Shown here: piece by piece, positions 8,033 through 17,223 of the stretch | Numbering within the stretch: the stretch's first letter is position 1 | Layout of the letters: each line of letters starts with the position of its first letter | NCBI GenBank assembly: GCA_964404285.1 | Contig: CAYOJK010000019.1 | Coordinates: 1 to 45,151, forward strand | From: JBASEY01 sp964404285 | Lineage (GTDB): Bacteria; CSSED10-310 | DNA length: 45,151 bases | Direction of reading: 5' to 3' | Program-made: the position numbers and the translations under genes | The notes under the pieces: model-generated | What the model saw: the letters and a program-made list of their open reading frames with translations, nothing else | What the model was told of the DNA's origin: nothing | Databases searched by the model: none

Positions 8033-10978
8033 TTGAGAAAGCTTATATTGATACTGACACTGGTTCAGATGTTTGTCGCCACAGGCCAGACAACCATATC
8101 TGCTGTTACCGCTTCTAGTTTTCTTTACGATTGTCGGGAGCATGACGGTGCATTTAACTCATCAGAAAAAAAGACCACTATTCTGAAGGATATCGACCAT
8201 ACGACTCAAGCATTCTTCAAATCGTCCTCTGCCTTGCCTTTACCGTTCTTCGAGGATTTTACTGATGTGGCGATAGGCGGTATTCCGGCAGATTGGGATA
8301 GAACCCATGCTAATTGGGGGGCTGCATCGTCGAATTATGCCCACGGGGTCAAGCCGGAAATGCAATTGGAAGATTATTTATGGGCTACGGGCCAAAACAA
8401 GGTGATCACTCCCCGATTGGACGGCGCCACTGCGACTCAAATCACGTGTTCGTTCAAATATTATGTCGAATCTTGGTATGGTTCTTTCACTATTTGTGTT
8501 CAGACCTCAATAAACGGCGGAGCAACCTGGGAGGATCGCTGGTTACAAACAACATCTGATATTTACAACAGTGAGGCATTTGTCAATCTAGACGCTGTTG
8601 CCGGGGAAGAATTCATGGTTGCCTTCGTTTTTGAAAGCAAATGGGACTATGCCGGTTTGTTTTGTATTGACGATGTCGCTATTTATGAGTCTCGAGAACT
8701 CAATATGCTGAACCCTGTTAATCGAGGCGCTGTTGCGCCGGTTGTCGGGTCGTATAGCATTCCTGTCGGCCAAGATGTCACGCTGGGCGCCTTGCCGTCG
8801 TCAACTTGGTATGCGATAGAGAGTGTAAGAGGTTTTTCGTTTTCATTTGATCCGACAACACTGGGGCTATACAAATACTTGGCTGTCAAACCGGACGGCG
8901 TTGGTTCCATAGGTTCCGGCGCCTGGGCTGATGGGGTCTGGTATGTTGTTGATCAAACCACACCGTCGAATCTCTATACAGTCAGCCCCTCAACCGGTGA
9001 CATAACACGTGTTGGCCCGGCAGGAACAAATATCAAAATATCCGGCATCACCTATGACAATGTGAACGGTATTCTGTATGGTTCATCAGCAACCTCGTTG
9101 TACACGATCGATAAATCGACAGGAACGGCAACGTTCATAGGCGACTATAGCGATGAGGTTCACCTGATCGATATCGCCTACGGCAATGGCACGATGTATG
9201 GCTATTGTGCAACAGCAGACGGCATATACACCATCGATATCGATACAACATTGACAACAAAAATCGACTCAATTGACTTTGGCGACTTCTCGGCACGAAG
9301 CATGGAATATGACAAGGATCATAACAGGTTGTTTTTGTTAGGATATAATCACACTGATTTCGATTGCCACCTTGTCGAAGTTGACTTGGTACCCCTGTTG
9401 GTTGTCGATTGGGGTGTAAACGAAAGATTTTATCTGAGTAGAATAGACGGTCTGGCTATTCCTTATGGTATGTCTTACCCATGGGAATTCGATCGGTGGG
9501 AAATTGATGGAACAGCCTGCTCCACTGACCCTATTCTAACGTTGACGATGAACGATAATCACGCGGCACAAGCGTTCTTTACAACCACCCGGCCGACTCA
9601 TACGCTGACCATGCTCACCCCTGGCGGGAAAGGGACTGGCACTGTAACGCCCTCTATCGGGACCCATCTTTATGCTGAGAATACCACAGCTTATTTATTA
9701 GCGACTTCGGATTACAGTTTTTCGTTGGATTACTGGGAAGTCGATGGAGCGTTTTATACCGACAATCAGATGATGACCGTGACGATGGATACCGACCACT
9801 CCGTCCAGGCATTTTTCACGGACGCTATTTATTTGCGCATGCTGGAGCCTGGTGGAAATGGCAAAGGCAGCGTATCGCCTCGAGCAGGAATCACTTATTG
9901 TACGAAGGGCTCGACGATTCGAATATCCGCAGCCGCGGATTTGGGCTCCAAGCTTGATTATTGGGAGGTTGACGGGGCCTATTTTTCAACGAACCATGAC
10001 GAAGATATCGTGATGGATGACAATCATACGGCTCAGGCGTTTTTTGCGTTTAACCCCGATCATTTTTGCAGTCCCGGCGATCAGTTCGCGCAACTGGTTG
10101 ACGTTTTTTTTGTAGCGCCTTGTTCGGATGCTTACAGCGGCGTTTTCGCGGCAGATGATTTTTTCGGATTGACGGAACCTATTTATGGCGTCGATTTCTG
10201 GGGCGGTGAGGTCAATCCCGAGGCGACCGATAGTTTTGTGTGTACTAGGCCATCCTTGGATTATATTGTTCGCTTCTATGAGTATGGCCCGCTTCCAGGA
10301 AAACTCCTCCATGAAGAAATCATCACCGTGACAAGAATAGAAACGTCGTTTCATTTTTATTGTGGCTATTTACAAGGCCCTCTTCATAAATACACGGGTA
10401 CGCTCGCTGCTCCAGTCACCTTGGCAAACGGCTGGTTTTCCGTCCAGGCAGTCGATAGTGGCCCGTGTTTGTTCTATTGGGTCGGCAGTGATCTAAAAGG
10501 TTCAGATTATGATCCTGCACAGTGGGACGGCGAATGGCGTCACCTTGGTGAGTATGTCAATCTCGCTTTCTGCCTGCTCGGCGAACCAACGCCGGAGTAT
10601 CCGTTGGGTGTTCGCCTGAAAATGCCGGATATGGCTCATCCCGGGGATGAGTTTTCCATTATCGGTCATCTGGACAACCCTGAAAAACCGCTGAGCCAGG
10701 TGGCGACATTCTTTATCCTGGAAGTTTACGGTAAATTCTGGTTCTGGCCGTCCTGGGCTTATTTCGACTACCCGGATTATCAGGGCATCGATTATAGATG
10801 TATCGATGTCCTAATCGGCACGACCAGCATCACGGTCATTCCACCGTTTGATTGGCCGGATACCGGTCAAGATGTTGTTACCGGCCTGGGATTTTATGGC
10901 GCGATGCTGAACCCGGAAATGAACGATATTATGGGTGAAATAGCCTATCAGGAATGGGGATACGGACCGTCCCGCTGA
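8033..10978 (+). CDS. Secreted InlB-repeat/MAM-like protein, third paralogue, without sorting tail
   Basis: I choose TTG at 8033 rather than GTG at 8027. It gives MRKLILIL, matching the MRKFLLF and MRKILLF starts of the paralogues, and sits 8 bases after AGGAGG, which the GTG would overlap. The product has 981 residues. A signal peptide runs straight into half of an InlB-type repeat (about 22-62, DIDHTTQAFF). Then come a MAM-like domain (69-219) close to that of the first protein, a propeller region (286-462) and three InlB-type repeats (469-672). A domain shared with the second protein (676-852, FCSPGDQFAQLVD) follows, then a terminal beta domain containing KFWFWPSW that I do not recognise. 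There is no IPTM tail or terminal helix, so it is probably released or bound differently. Confidence 0.8.
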   Translation: MRKLILILTLVQMFVATGQTTISAVTASSFLYDCREHDGAFNSSEKKTTILKDIDHTTQAFFKSSSALPLPFFEDFTDVAIGGIPADWDRTHANWGAASSNYAHGVKPEMQLEDYLWATGQNKVITPRLDGATATQITCSFKYYVESWYGSFTICVQTSINGGATWEDRWLQTTSDIYNSEAFVNLDAVAGEEFMVAFVFESKWDYAGLFCIDDVAIYESRELNMLNPVNRGAVAPVVGSYSIPVGQDVTLGALPSSTWYAIESVRGFSFSFDPTTLGLYKYLAVKPDGVGSIGSGAWADGVWYVVDQTTPSNLYTVSPSTGDITRVGPAGTNIKISGITYDNVNGILYGSSATSLYTIDKSTGTATFIGDYSDEVHLIDIAYGNGTMYGYCATADGIYTIDIDTTLTTKIDSIDFGDFSARSMEYDKDHNRLFLLGYNHTDFDCHLVEVDLVPLLVVDWGVNERFYLSRIDGLAIPYGMSYPWEFDRWEIDGTACSTDPILTLTMNDNHAAQAFFTTTRPTHTLTMLTPGGKGTGTVTPSIGTHLYAENTTAYLLATSDYSFSLDYWEVDGAFYTDNQMMTVTMDTDHSVQAFFTDAIYLRMLEPGGNGKGSVSPRAGITYCTKGSTIRISAAADLGSKLDYWEVDGAYFSTNHDEDIVMDDNHTAQAFFAFNPDHFCSPGDQFAQLVDVFFVAPCSDAYSGVFAADDFFGLTEPIYGVDFWGGEVNPEATDSFVCTRPSLDYIVRFYEYGPLPGKLLHEEIITVTRIETSFHFYCGYLQGPLHKYTGTLAAPVTLANGWFSVQAVDSGPCLFYWVGSDLKGSDYDPAQWDGEWRHLGEYVNLAFCLLGEPTPEYPLGVRLKMPDMAHPGDEFSIIGHLDNPEKPLSQVATFFILEVYGKFWFWPSWAYFDYPDYQGIDYRCIDVLIGTTSITVIPPFDWPDTGQDVVTGLGFYGAMLNPEMNDIMGEIAYQEWGYGPSR

Positions 10979-11104
10979 CGTGGAACGGCGGTTCCTGGTT
11001 TCTGGTTCCTAGTTTCTTCATCCATTTGACGAACCGGGCTAAAATCACGTTTAATATCTATTGATCGTGACGTTGGGCAATGCGCCACGGAAAGGAGGAC
11101 TGCC

Positions 11105-11608
11105 ATGTTTCGCCTGGTGATGGTGATTGTTCTTTGTTTTGCCTTGTTTACAGGTTTCGCCTACTTTTATATGTCCAAACAAGCTGACCGCTTCATGGAT
11201 CGGATACAACATGAGGCGCTGGAATTGTTCGATCGACGGGCAGGACTGGATTCTGTCAAAGACGCAGTACAGCGGATTGCCCGAGAACAAAAGGTTGAAA
11301 TCCACCCTAATGATATCAAGGTTCAAATTGTGGCTACCACGGATTCTCCCGCTGCAGCGGTTGTCGGCATGGCAGCCGCTATGGATTCGGTAGGGGAAGC
11401 AATTGAAGTGGCGGTAAATTTCACTGTGCGCCAGTTTATTTATTCACACACATTTTCGCGTAAAACTTCAAAACAGCTGAAAGGCACGGCGACCGGAGGC
11501 CGATCACATGGAGGTTTTTCCGGTGGTTTCGATGTGTCGCGACCCACGCGTGACGTGCATTCACATAGGCAATCCGTCGAAAGAGCTGTGAGCGGGCAGA
11601 GTCCGTGA
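11105..11608 (+). CDS. Small membrane-anchored protein of unknown function
   Basis: A 167-residue protein with one N-terminal membrane helix (about residues 4-22) followed by a soluble region. Residues 30-110 look like a short alpha/beta domain. The tail is rich in Gly, Ser, Arg and His (GGRSHGGFSGGF) and probably disordered. The ATG has a strong ribosome binding site (aaaggagg). It is convergent with the MscS gene. I do not recognise the family. The position of the helix and length suggest an inner-membrane protein with a periplasmic domain. Confidence 0.6.
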   Translation: MFRLVMVIVLCFALFTGFAYFYMSKQADRFMDRIQHEALELFDRRAGLDSVKDAVQRIAREQKVEIHPNDIKVQIVATTDSPAAAVVGMAAAMDSVGEAIEVAVNFTVRQFIYSHTFSRKTSKQLKGTATGGRSHGGFSGGFDVSRPTRDVHSHRQSVERAVSGQSP

Positions 11609-11655
11609 TCGGCATTTGCGACATATCGTTAAGTGTTTACTAACTTTATACTGAT

Positions 11656-12498
11656 TTATGAGTGAGATCGATCTTTTTTGGTAGAACCGCCATCGCCGAT
11701 TTCGACAGCTTTGTCTTCAAATGAGACCACTCGGTGCGGATAAGCAAGATGTATCCCATTAAGCTCCAGCGCTTTTTTGATTTTAATGAGCAACTGTGTT
11801 TTCAGTGCAAACCAATCAGATGTCGGAGCCCAAACAAAAACCTGTAATTCTACTGCTCGTTCGGTCAAATCATTGGCAAAAACCATTGGTGAAGGATTGA
11901 CCAATGCCATCTCTTCTTGGTTGATGACATCATAAATGGTTTTGATAGCCAGATCGGTATCATCACGATAACGAATGCCGATTATATACCCAAATCGCCG
12001 TACGATATTCGATACATAGTTTGTCAATGATCCTGTGAACACCTGTATATTGGGTATTCGCACATACAATCCATCAAGCGTGCGCACTTCGGTTGACATG
12101 ATTTTGATATCGTTGACGATGCCCACTGTTCCATCGATGTTGACGGCATCACCGATTTTTATCGGTCTTTCGATTATCAAAAAAACGCCGGAAATTAAAT
12201 TGCTGACGATATTTTGGCTGGCAAATCCGATTACGATACCGGCAAATCCTCCAGCGACCAACAAACCGGACAATCTGACTCCAAGCAGTGGCAGGGCAAT
12301 TAAAAATGCAAGAGTAAACACACCGTAATAAGCTGTTTTGGTGATAATCTGTAGGTTGTCTTTGGAAATTTTATCTTTAAAAACACGTCGTAAAAAATTT
12401 GTCAAGAATTGAGCTGTCGGCCAGGAAGCCAGAATGATAGCAATGGATAAAAACAGATCAAAGAGCGTGACGTTACCGAAAAGAACTGTGTTCAACAT
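11656..12498 (-). CDS. Small-conductance mechanosensitive channel (MscS family)
   Basis: A 280-residue pore protein of the inner membrane that would release small solutes under membrane tension. Hydrophobic helices lie near residues 10-25, 50-70 and 75-100. The pore-lining helix has the family's Gly/Ala pattern (GGFAGIVIGFASQN followed by LISGVFLIIERP). The beta domain follows (IKIGDAVNIDGTVG, VRIPN), ending in a C-terminal alpha/beta domain to about 265. The length is typical of the minimal MscS type. Its ATG overlaps the stop of the upstream DUF432-like gene as TAATG, and it has its own AAGGAG site, so the two are almost certainly cotranscribed and translationally coupled. Confidence 0.93.
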   Translation of the reverse strand: MLNTVLFGNVTLFDLFLSIAIILASWPTAQFLTNFLRRVFKDKISKDNLQIITKTAYYGVFTLAFLIALPLLGVRLSGLLVAGGFAGIVIGFASQNIVSNLISGVFLIIERPIKIGDAVNIDGTVGIVNDIKIMSTEVRTLDGLYVRIPNIQVFTGSLTNYVSNIVRRFGYIIGIRYRDDTDLAIKTIYDVINQEEMALVNPSPMVFANDLTERAVELQVFVWAPTSDWFALKTQLLIKIKKALELNGIHLAYPHRVVSFEDKAVEIGDGGSTKKDRSHS

Positions 12499-13253
12499 TA
12501 TAAATCTCCTTCCATCACAAATTTACGACTTACCACCGACAGCCTCTTTACAGCAAACAACTCTGTACTCCGCTGTAGTCCCTGTTCCGAAGACATGTCC
12601 TCAAAATCCGTTTCCGCACCATTTTTCCCGGTAATTCTCATTGTTGCCTTCATCGTGATGACGGATTCGTTGAAATAGATTTTCATGCCGTATCCATTGA
12701 AAATACTTTTAGTGACAGTCACCCATTGATTGGTTTCGTTTTTTAAACTCAATTGCATGATGCCTTCGCTGGAAATATCACATTCCGGTTTCTCGGTCGA
12801 AATCGGGCTTTTCCAGTGTTTACAGATATGTCCGTCGTGAGGGTTACCATATAGCGTGTATTTTGTTGGTGAGACAGCAAAGATATCCAGGACATCTTCA
12901 GTATCTTTATGGGTCACCAAAACAGCTATTTCCACGGGAAACGTGACAAAAATATCGGTTGAATGAAAAGGTTCGAGCAGTATCGGTGATTCAAATGCGA
13001 TCATCAGAAGATGAGTCAGCAGTTTCGGCACATGAAACGGCTCAACCGGATGAATTTTCACGCTGCTGTCCACCATAGCCAAACAACTGTTATATTTCTT
13101 ACCTTTACAGGTGCGCGCATACTGTAACAGTCCATTTTGAGTATCAGCTTGAATAACAATTTCTCCGATTTTAATATCAATAGGCAAACTCTTATCACCA
13201 TATAAAATATGATTGATGGATTTTTGCTTTTTTACAGTTCTTCTAACGGCCAT
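12498..13253 (-). CDS. DUF432-like protein coupled to the MscS channel
   Basis: I choose ATG at 13253 (MAVRRTVKK), 10 bases after AAGGAG; the in-frame TTG at 13262 would touch the Shine-Dalgarno. The product is 251 residues, without signal peptide or membrane helix. Features matching my recollection of DUF432 are an early 'YGDKSLPIDIKIG' strand, 'VTFPVEIAVLV', and 'TKYTLYGNPHDGHICKHW' near residue 140. Proteins of this family are, as I recall, often encoded beside MscS-type channels in archaea and bacteria, and the TAATG overlap fits that. Function is unknown; a cytoplasmic partner or regulator of the channel is inference. Confidence 0.7.
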   Translation of the reverse strand: MAVRRTVKKQKSINHILYGDKSLPIDIKIGEIVIQADTQNGLLQYARTCKGKKYNSCLAMVDSSVKIHPVEPFHVPKLLTHLLMIAFESPILLEPFHSTDIFVTFPVEIAVLVTHKDTEDVLDIFAVSPTKYTLYGNPHDGHICKHWKSPISTEKPECDISSEGIMQLSLKNETNQWVTVTKSIFNGYGMKIYFNESVITMKATMRITGKNGAETDFEDMSSEQGLQRSTELFAVKRLSVVSRKFVMEGDL

Positions 13254-13454
13254 ATATGTCAATCTCCTTGTTTAATACCGATCTTCGGCAAGATGAGTTT
13301 ACCATCAGGCGTATTGAAAATCGAGAAAGTACCAAACACTCGCATTAAATGTTAAAGAAATTTTTGCTGAAAGAACTCTGGCGCTGCCATCTTGATTTAT
13401 GTATAGTAAAGCGCGTCCCAAACGGGACAGAAATGATTTTGGAGGTTGAAACCG

Positions 13455-13841
13455 TTGATTTTCGGTATTGGTACAGATTTGATCGATGTGGCTCGAGTGA
13501 AAAAATTTCTGACCAAAGGGTTGGAGAACCTGGATGGAATATTTTCAGCTCAAGAAATAGAGTATTGTACAACAAAACGGTTTTCTGAACGGAGTTTTGC
13601 CGCTCGATTCGCTGCCAAAGAAGCTTTTATGAAAGCGCTTGGGACAGGGTGGCGGGGAGGTATCCGGTTTTGTGATATCGAAGTGGTTTTAGATGATCTT
13701 GGAAAGCCTGATATCGCATTGAAAGGAAAAGCTGCCGATATCGTAAAACAGTCGGTCTCCACAAATTGTCGAATTCATTTGTCGTTATCACATTTAGATC
13801 ATTACGCTATTGCTATGGTGATCATAGAAACAGGAGAATAA
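13455..13841 (+). CDS. acpS: Holo-[acyl-carrier-protein] synthase
   Basis: Transfers 4'-phosphopantetheine from CoA to a serine of acyl carrier protein. The start is TTG at 13455, 9 bases after GGAGG and giving MIFGIGTDLIDVARV as in other AcpS proteins; the TTG at 13446 abuts GGAGG. The product is 128 residues, normal for AcpS. Visible motifs are GIGTDLIDVARV (metal-binding Asp), FAAKEAFMKALGTG (catalytic KEA segment) and HLSLSHLDHYAIAMV near the C-terminus. A small hairpin (GTCCC/GGGAC, 13415-13428) lies in the leader. The gene begins an operon with a ligase, an ACP and an alpha-oxoamine synthase, so the ACP two genes downstream is its likely substrate. Confidence 0.95.
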   Translation: MIFGIGTDLIDVARVKKFLTKGLENLDGIFSAQEIEYCTTKRFSERSFAARFAAKEAFMKALGTGWRGGIRFCDIEVVLDDLGKPDIALKGKAADIVKQSVSTNCRIHLSLSHLDHYAIAMVIIETGE

Positions 13842-13845
13842 GTGT

Positions 13846-15552
13846 ATGACATTTTTTGGTAACTATGAAGATCGTATAAAAAATTTCTCATGGTCAATTG
13901 CTGAACAGGAACTGGAGTATAACGAGGACAAACCATTCAACATCGGTTGGCATTGTTCGGATCGACAATGCCGGATGGGTAAAGGCGATAAAACGGCTCT
14001 GATTTGGGAAGGGTTGGGAGGCCGTGAGAAAACGTATACTTATGATGAATTGCGTGTGCGCAGCGACGCCATCGGCACATTTCTCAGAAACCTTGGGATT
14101 GCTCCCGAAGAACGAGTCTGTTTATTTATGGATAAAATCCCGGAACTCTATATAGGTTTTCTGGGTGTTCTTAAAATCGGCGCGGTCGCTCAACCCCTGT
14201 TTTCTGCTTTTGGTGATGAGTCGTTATTCGTGCGGCTGGACAATGCTGGTACCAAAGCAATCATCACGCAGAGAAAACACGCGTTGAAAGTCAGGAAAAT
14301 CCAGGATCGTCTTCCGAATTTACAGTATGTCATCATTGTGGATCATGATGGTAAAAAGAGCCTTCAGGACCACGAATTGGCCATGAATATGGATGAATTG
14401 CCGGAAAATCCGGATTTTGCCATTCATCCAACAACAGCGCAAAGCCCGTCTGTTCTGCACTATACTTCCGGCACAACCGGTTTTCCGAAGGGTGTAAGGC
14501 ATGTGCATTATTCCTTGATATCCCAATATCTGACAACCAAATGGATCATGGATATTCATGATGATGATATTTATTGGTGTACAGCCGATCCCGGGTGGGT
14601 GACTGGAACGTCGTATGGCATCATCGGCCCGTTCAGTATGGGCGCCACACAATGCGTGCTGGATGTCGGGTTTTCTGCGGAAGCGTGGTATGGTTTCATT
14701 CAAAAGCGCCGTATTACGATTTGGTATTCAGCCCCTACGGCTATCCGATCATTGATGAAAGCAGGCGATGAACTGGTTACCAAGTATGATCTGTCATCCT
14801 TGCGTCACCTGACCAGTGTCGGTGAACCGTTGAATGCTGAAGCGGTCAACTGGTCGAAAAGAGTATTTGGTGTAGCTTTTCACGACACATATTGGCAGAC
14901 GGAAACCGGTAGCATCATGATTACGAATTTTCCGGGCATGACAATTAGGCCGGGCTCGATGGGTAAACCTTTTCCAGGCATTACCGCCGCTGTTATCAAT
15001 GTCAAAAATTACGAGCCTATCAAAGATATCGGCCGACCTGGAGTGATTGGATTCAAACCCGGCTGGCCGGCAATGATGCGGGAATATTGGAAAAATCCGG
15101 GAGCCTATAACTCCAAATTCAAAAACGGTTGGTATCTGTCCGGGGATAGAGCCCAGATCGATTCGGATGGATATTTCTGGTTTATTGGTCGGGATGATGA
15201 CGTTATCAACACTGGCGGCCACTTGGTAGGGCCTTTTGAGGTGGAATCCGCGTTGCTTGAACATCCTGCTGTCGCTGAGTCGGCTGTGGTCGGTAAACCT
15301 GACCCGGTCAACATGGAAGTTGTCAAAGCGTTTGTTACAATAAAACCTGGATATCAAGCTGATCAGGATTTAGAGCTGGAGATAATGAATTTTATTCGGA
15401 AAAAGCTTTCGCCCTTGGCGATGCCCCAGGAAATAGAATTCATCAGCAGTCTGCCGAAAACGCGAAGCGGCAAAATCATGCGCCGTATTCTACACGCCCG
15501 TGAATGGGGTGAAGATATCGGAGATACATCGTCATTGGAAGACGATGAATAA
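13846..15552 (+). CDS. Acetyl-CoA-synthetase-like acyl-activating enzyme (AMP-forming)
   Basis: A 568-residue adenylating ligase that would join a carboxylic acid to CoA or to the phosphopantetheine of an ACP. Motifs include the phosphate loop YTSGTTGFPKG near 205, ADPGWVTGTSYGI, YWQTETG near 350, the hinge region GWYLSGDRA, and the catalytic lysine in KTRSGKIMRR near the C-terminus. ADPGWVTG and the Trp just before QTETG are typical of short-chain (acetyl/propionyl) synthetases. That suggests a small acyl substrate, not a long fatty acid. It starts 4 bases after acpS and is followed 39 bases later by an ACP. Loading of that ACP, directly or through CoA, is inferred from position. Confidence 0.9.
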   Translation: MTFFGNYEDRIKNFSWSIAEQELEYNEDKPFNIGWHCSDRQCRMGKGDKTALIWEGLGGREKTYTYDELRVRSDAIGTFLRNLGIAPEERVCLFMDKIPELYIGFLGVLKIGAVAQPLFSAFGDESLFVRLDNAGTKAIITQRKHALKVRKIQDRLPNLQYVIIVDHDGKKSLQDHELAMNMDELPENPDFAIHPTTAQSPSVLHYTSGTTGFPKGVRHVHYSLISQYLTTKWIMDIHDDDIYWCTADPGWVTGTSYGIIGPFSMGATQCVLDVGFSAEAWYGFIQKRRITIWYSAPTAIRSLMKAGDELVTKYDLSSLRHLTSVGEPLNAEAVNWSKRVFGVAFHDTYWQTETGSIMITNFPGMTIRPGSMGKPFPGITAAVINVKNYEPIKDIGRPGVIGFKPGWPAMMREYWKNPGAYNSKFKNGWYLSGDRAQIDSDGYFWFIGRDDDVINTGGHLVGPFEVESALLEHPAVAESAVVGKPDPVNMEVVKAFVTIKPGYQADQDLELEIMNFIRKKLSPLAMPQEIEFISSLPKTRSGKIMRRILHAREWGEDIGDTSSLEDDE

Positions 15553-15591
15553 TCGTTTGGAAATAATCTTTTATTAAAGGAGATGGGAACA

Positions 15592-15843
15592 ATGCAGGAT
15601 CAAGAATTTAAAAAAGTGGTTCTTCAGTATGTTATCGATGAATATGTGGAAGAAGAAGAAGACGAAGTCACCTATGATACACCGTTGATTTCCGGAGGTT
15701 TGGTGGACTCTTTTTCAATGGTTTCCCTGAAGCGCTTCCTGGAAAACAAATATAAAATCTCGATTCCAGATGAAAAAGCCACTCCGGAAGCCTTTGATTC
15801 CGTCAATAAAATTGTCAAACTGGTAAAAGAATTTATCGGCTGA
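15592..15843 (+). CDS. Acyl carrier protein
   Basis: An 83-residue acidic carrier protein. I use the ATG at 15592, 9 bases after AAGGAG; the upstream ATG at 15583 directly abuts it. The attachment serine is Ser40 in GGLVDSFSMV, followed by the usual helix (KRFLENKYKISIP). The N-terminal helix carries a run of glutamates (VEEEEDE). This is a dedicated ACP, since it sits in an operon with acpS, a ligase and a PLP condensing enzyme and not with fatty-acid synthesis genes. The role as acyl donor to the downstream enzyme is inference. Confidence 0.93.
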   Translation: MQDQEFKKVVLQYVIDEYVEEEEDEVTYDTPLISGGLVDSFSMVSLKRFLENKYKISIPDEKATPEAFDSVNKIVKLVKEFIG

Positions 15844-15899
15844 TAATTTACAGCCTGTCCTTCTGAATAGGCACAGGGTTTAAAACAGGAGACATAATT

Positions 15900-17147
15900 A
15901 TGGGATATAGTCAATCTGTCAGGAAGATTTATCAGAATCAATTAGATGAAATAAAGGCTGCCGGTCTCTTCAAACAAGAGCGCTTCATTCATTCAACACA
16001 AGCAGCAGATATCGAAGTTGAATTTCCTGTCGGCGCGCCGGTCGCCAAAGCCATTAACATGTGCGCCAACAATTATCTTGGTTTGTCCAGTCACCCGGAA
16101 GTTGTCGCAGCAGCGCATGCCGGACTGGACCATCGAGGATACGGAATGTCCTCCGTACGATTCATCTGCGGCACACAGGATATTCACCGTGAACTCGAAC
16201 AACGGGTCACCGAGTTTTTGGGCACAGAAGACACAATTTTATTTCCCTCCTGTATGGATGCCAATACCGGTGTTTTCGAGGCTATCCTGACGGCAGACGA
16301 TGTCATGATTTCAGACCGTCTGGTACACGCGTCCATTGTCGATGGAATCCGTTTGTGCAGTGCGATGCATGATACATTCAAGCATTCCAATATGGAACAC
16401 CTTGAGCAGAAACTGCAACTGCACGCAGACAAACGCTTGAAAGTCGTTATCACCGATGGTGTTTTCTCGATGGATGGCGATACTGCCAAACTCGATGAAA
16501 TGGCTGATCTCTGTGAGAAATATGATGCGATGCTCTTTATCGATGATTCACATGCCACCGGTTTTATCGGAAAAACCGGCCGTGGCGCTCATGAAAAATG
16601 CGGTATAATGGGCCGAGTCGATATTATCACGACGACGTTTGGAAAAGCGTTAGGCGGAGCTTCCGGCGGGTGCGTATCCGGCAGAAAAGAAATTGTCGAA
16701 ATGTGTCGGCAAAAAGCTAGACCTTATCTTTTCTCTAATACCATAGCTCCTGTCGTTGTATCGGGAGTGTTGAAAGTTCTGGAAATTCTTACCAAAAGCA
16801 CCGAACGCCGCGACAAGTTAGAACGAAATACCGAATACTGGCGTAAGGGATTGACTGAAGCCGGCTTCGTTTTAAAAGAAGGGGATACTCCCATTGTGCC
16901 GGTAATGCTTTTCAACGCCAAATTGTCCCAGGATTTTTCTCAAGACCTGTTCGACCTGGGTATCTATGCCATCGGTTTCTTCTTTCCAGTTGTTCCCAAA
17001 GGCCAAGCACGAATCCGCACCCAAATATCTGCAGGCCACGAAATGCATCACCTGGATACTGCTCTGGATGCCTTCATCAAAGTCGGTAAAAAATACAATA
17101 TCCTGGGAAAAACCAAGAACGAAATCATCGAAATGTACGGAACCTAA
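15900..17147 (+). CDS. Kbl-like alpha-oxoamine synthase (PLP-dependent)
   Basis: A 415-residue PLP enzyme of the family that condenses an amino acid with an acyl thioester and releases CO2. By eye it is closest to 2-amino-3-ketobutyrate CoA ligase (Kbl): CANNYLGLSSHP, SVRFICGTQDIH, DGVFSMDGD, DDSHATGFIG, then the PLP lysine in TTTFGKALGGASGG and PVVPKGQARIRTQ. The ribosome binding site is aggag, 56 bases after the ACP. No threonine dehydrogenase is present, and the neighbours are AcpS, a ligase and an ACP. I therefore favour an ACP-bound acyl donor, as in bacterial serine palmitoyltransferase systems, over simple threonine breakdown. Product unknown. Confidence 0.88.
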   Translation: MGYSQSVRKIYQNQLDEIKAAGLFKQERFIHSTQAADIEVEFPVGAPVAKAINMCANNYLGLSSHPEVVAAAHAGLDHRGYGMSSVRFICGTQDIHRELEQRVTEFLGTEDTILFPSCMDANTGVFEAILTADDVMISDRLVHASIVDGIRLCSAMHDTFKHSNMEHLEQKLQLHADKRLKVVITDGVFSMDGDTAKLDEMADLCEKYDAMLFIDDSHATGFIGKTGRGAHEKCGIMGRVDIITTTFGKALGGASGGCVSGRKEIVEMCRQKARPYLFSNTIAPVVVSGVLKVLEILTKSTERRDKLERNTEYWRKGLTEAGFVLKEGDTPIVPVMLFNAKLSQDFSQDLFDLGIYAIGFFFPVVPKGQARIRTQISAGHEMHHLDTALDAFIKVGKKYNILGKTKNEIIEMYGT

Positions 17148-17223
17148 AAATCTCTGTTTCAGAGGGACAAGATATTTTTGCTTTGATGGAAATAGTGGTT
17201 TAAGAAAGTTTGGGGCGTGTTAC

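Noticed and set aside
15900..17147. Simple threonine-degradation kbl
   Set aside because: The sequence is Kbl-like, but no tdh is present and the operon contains a dedicated ACP and AcpS. The plain assignment is not excluded, only less favoured.
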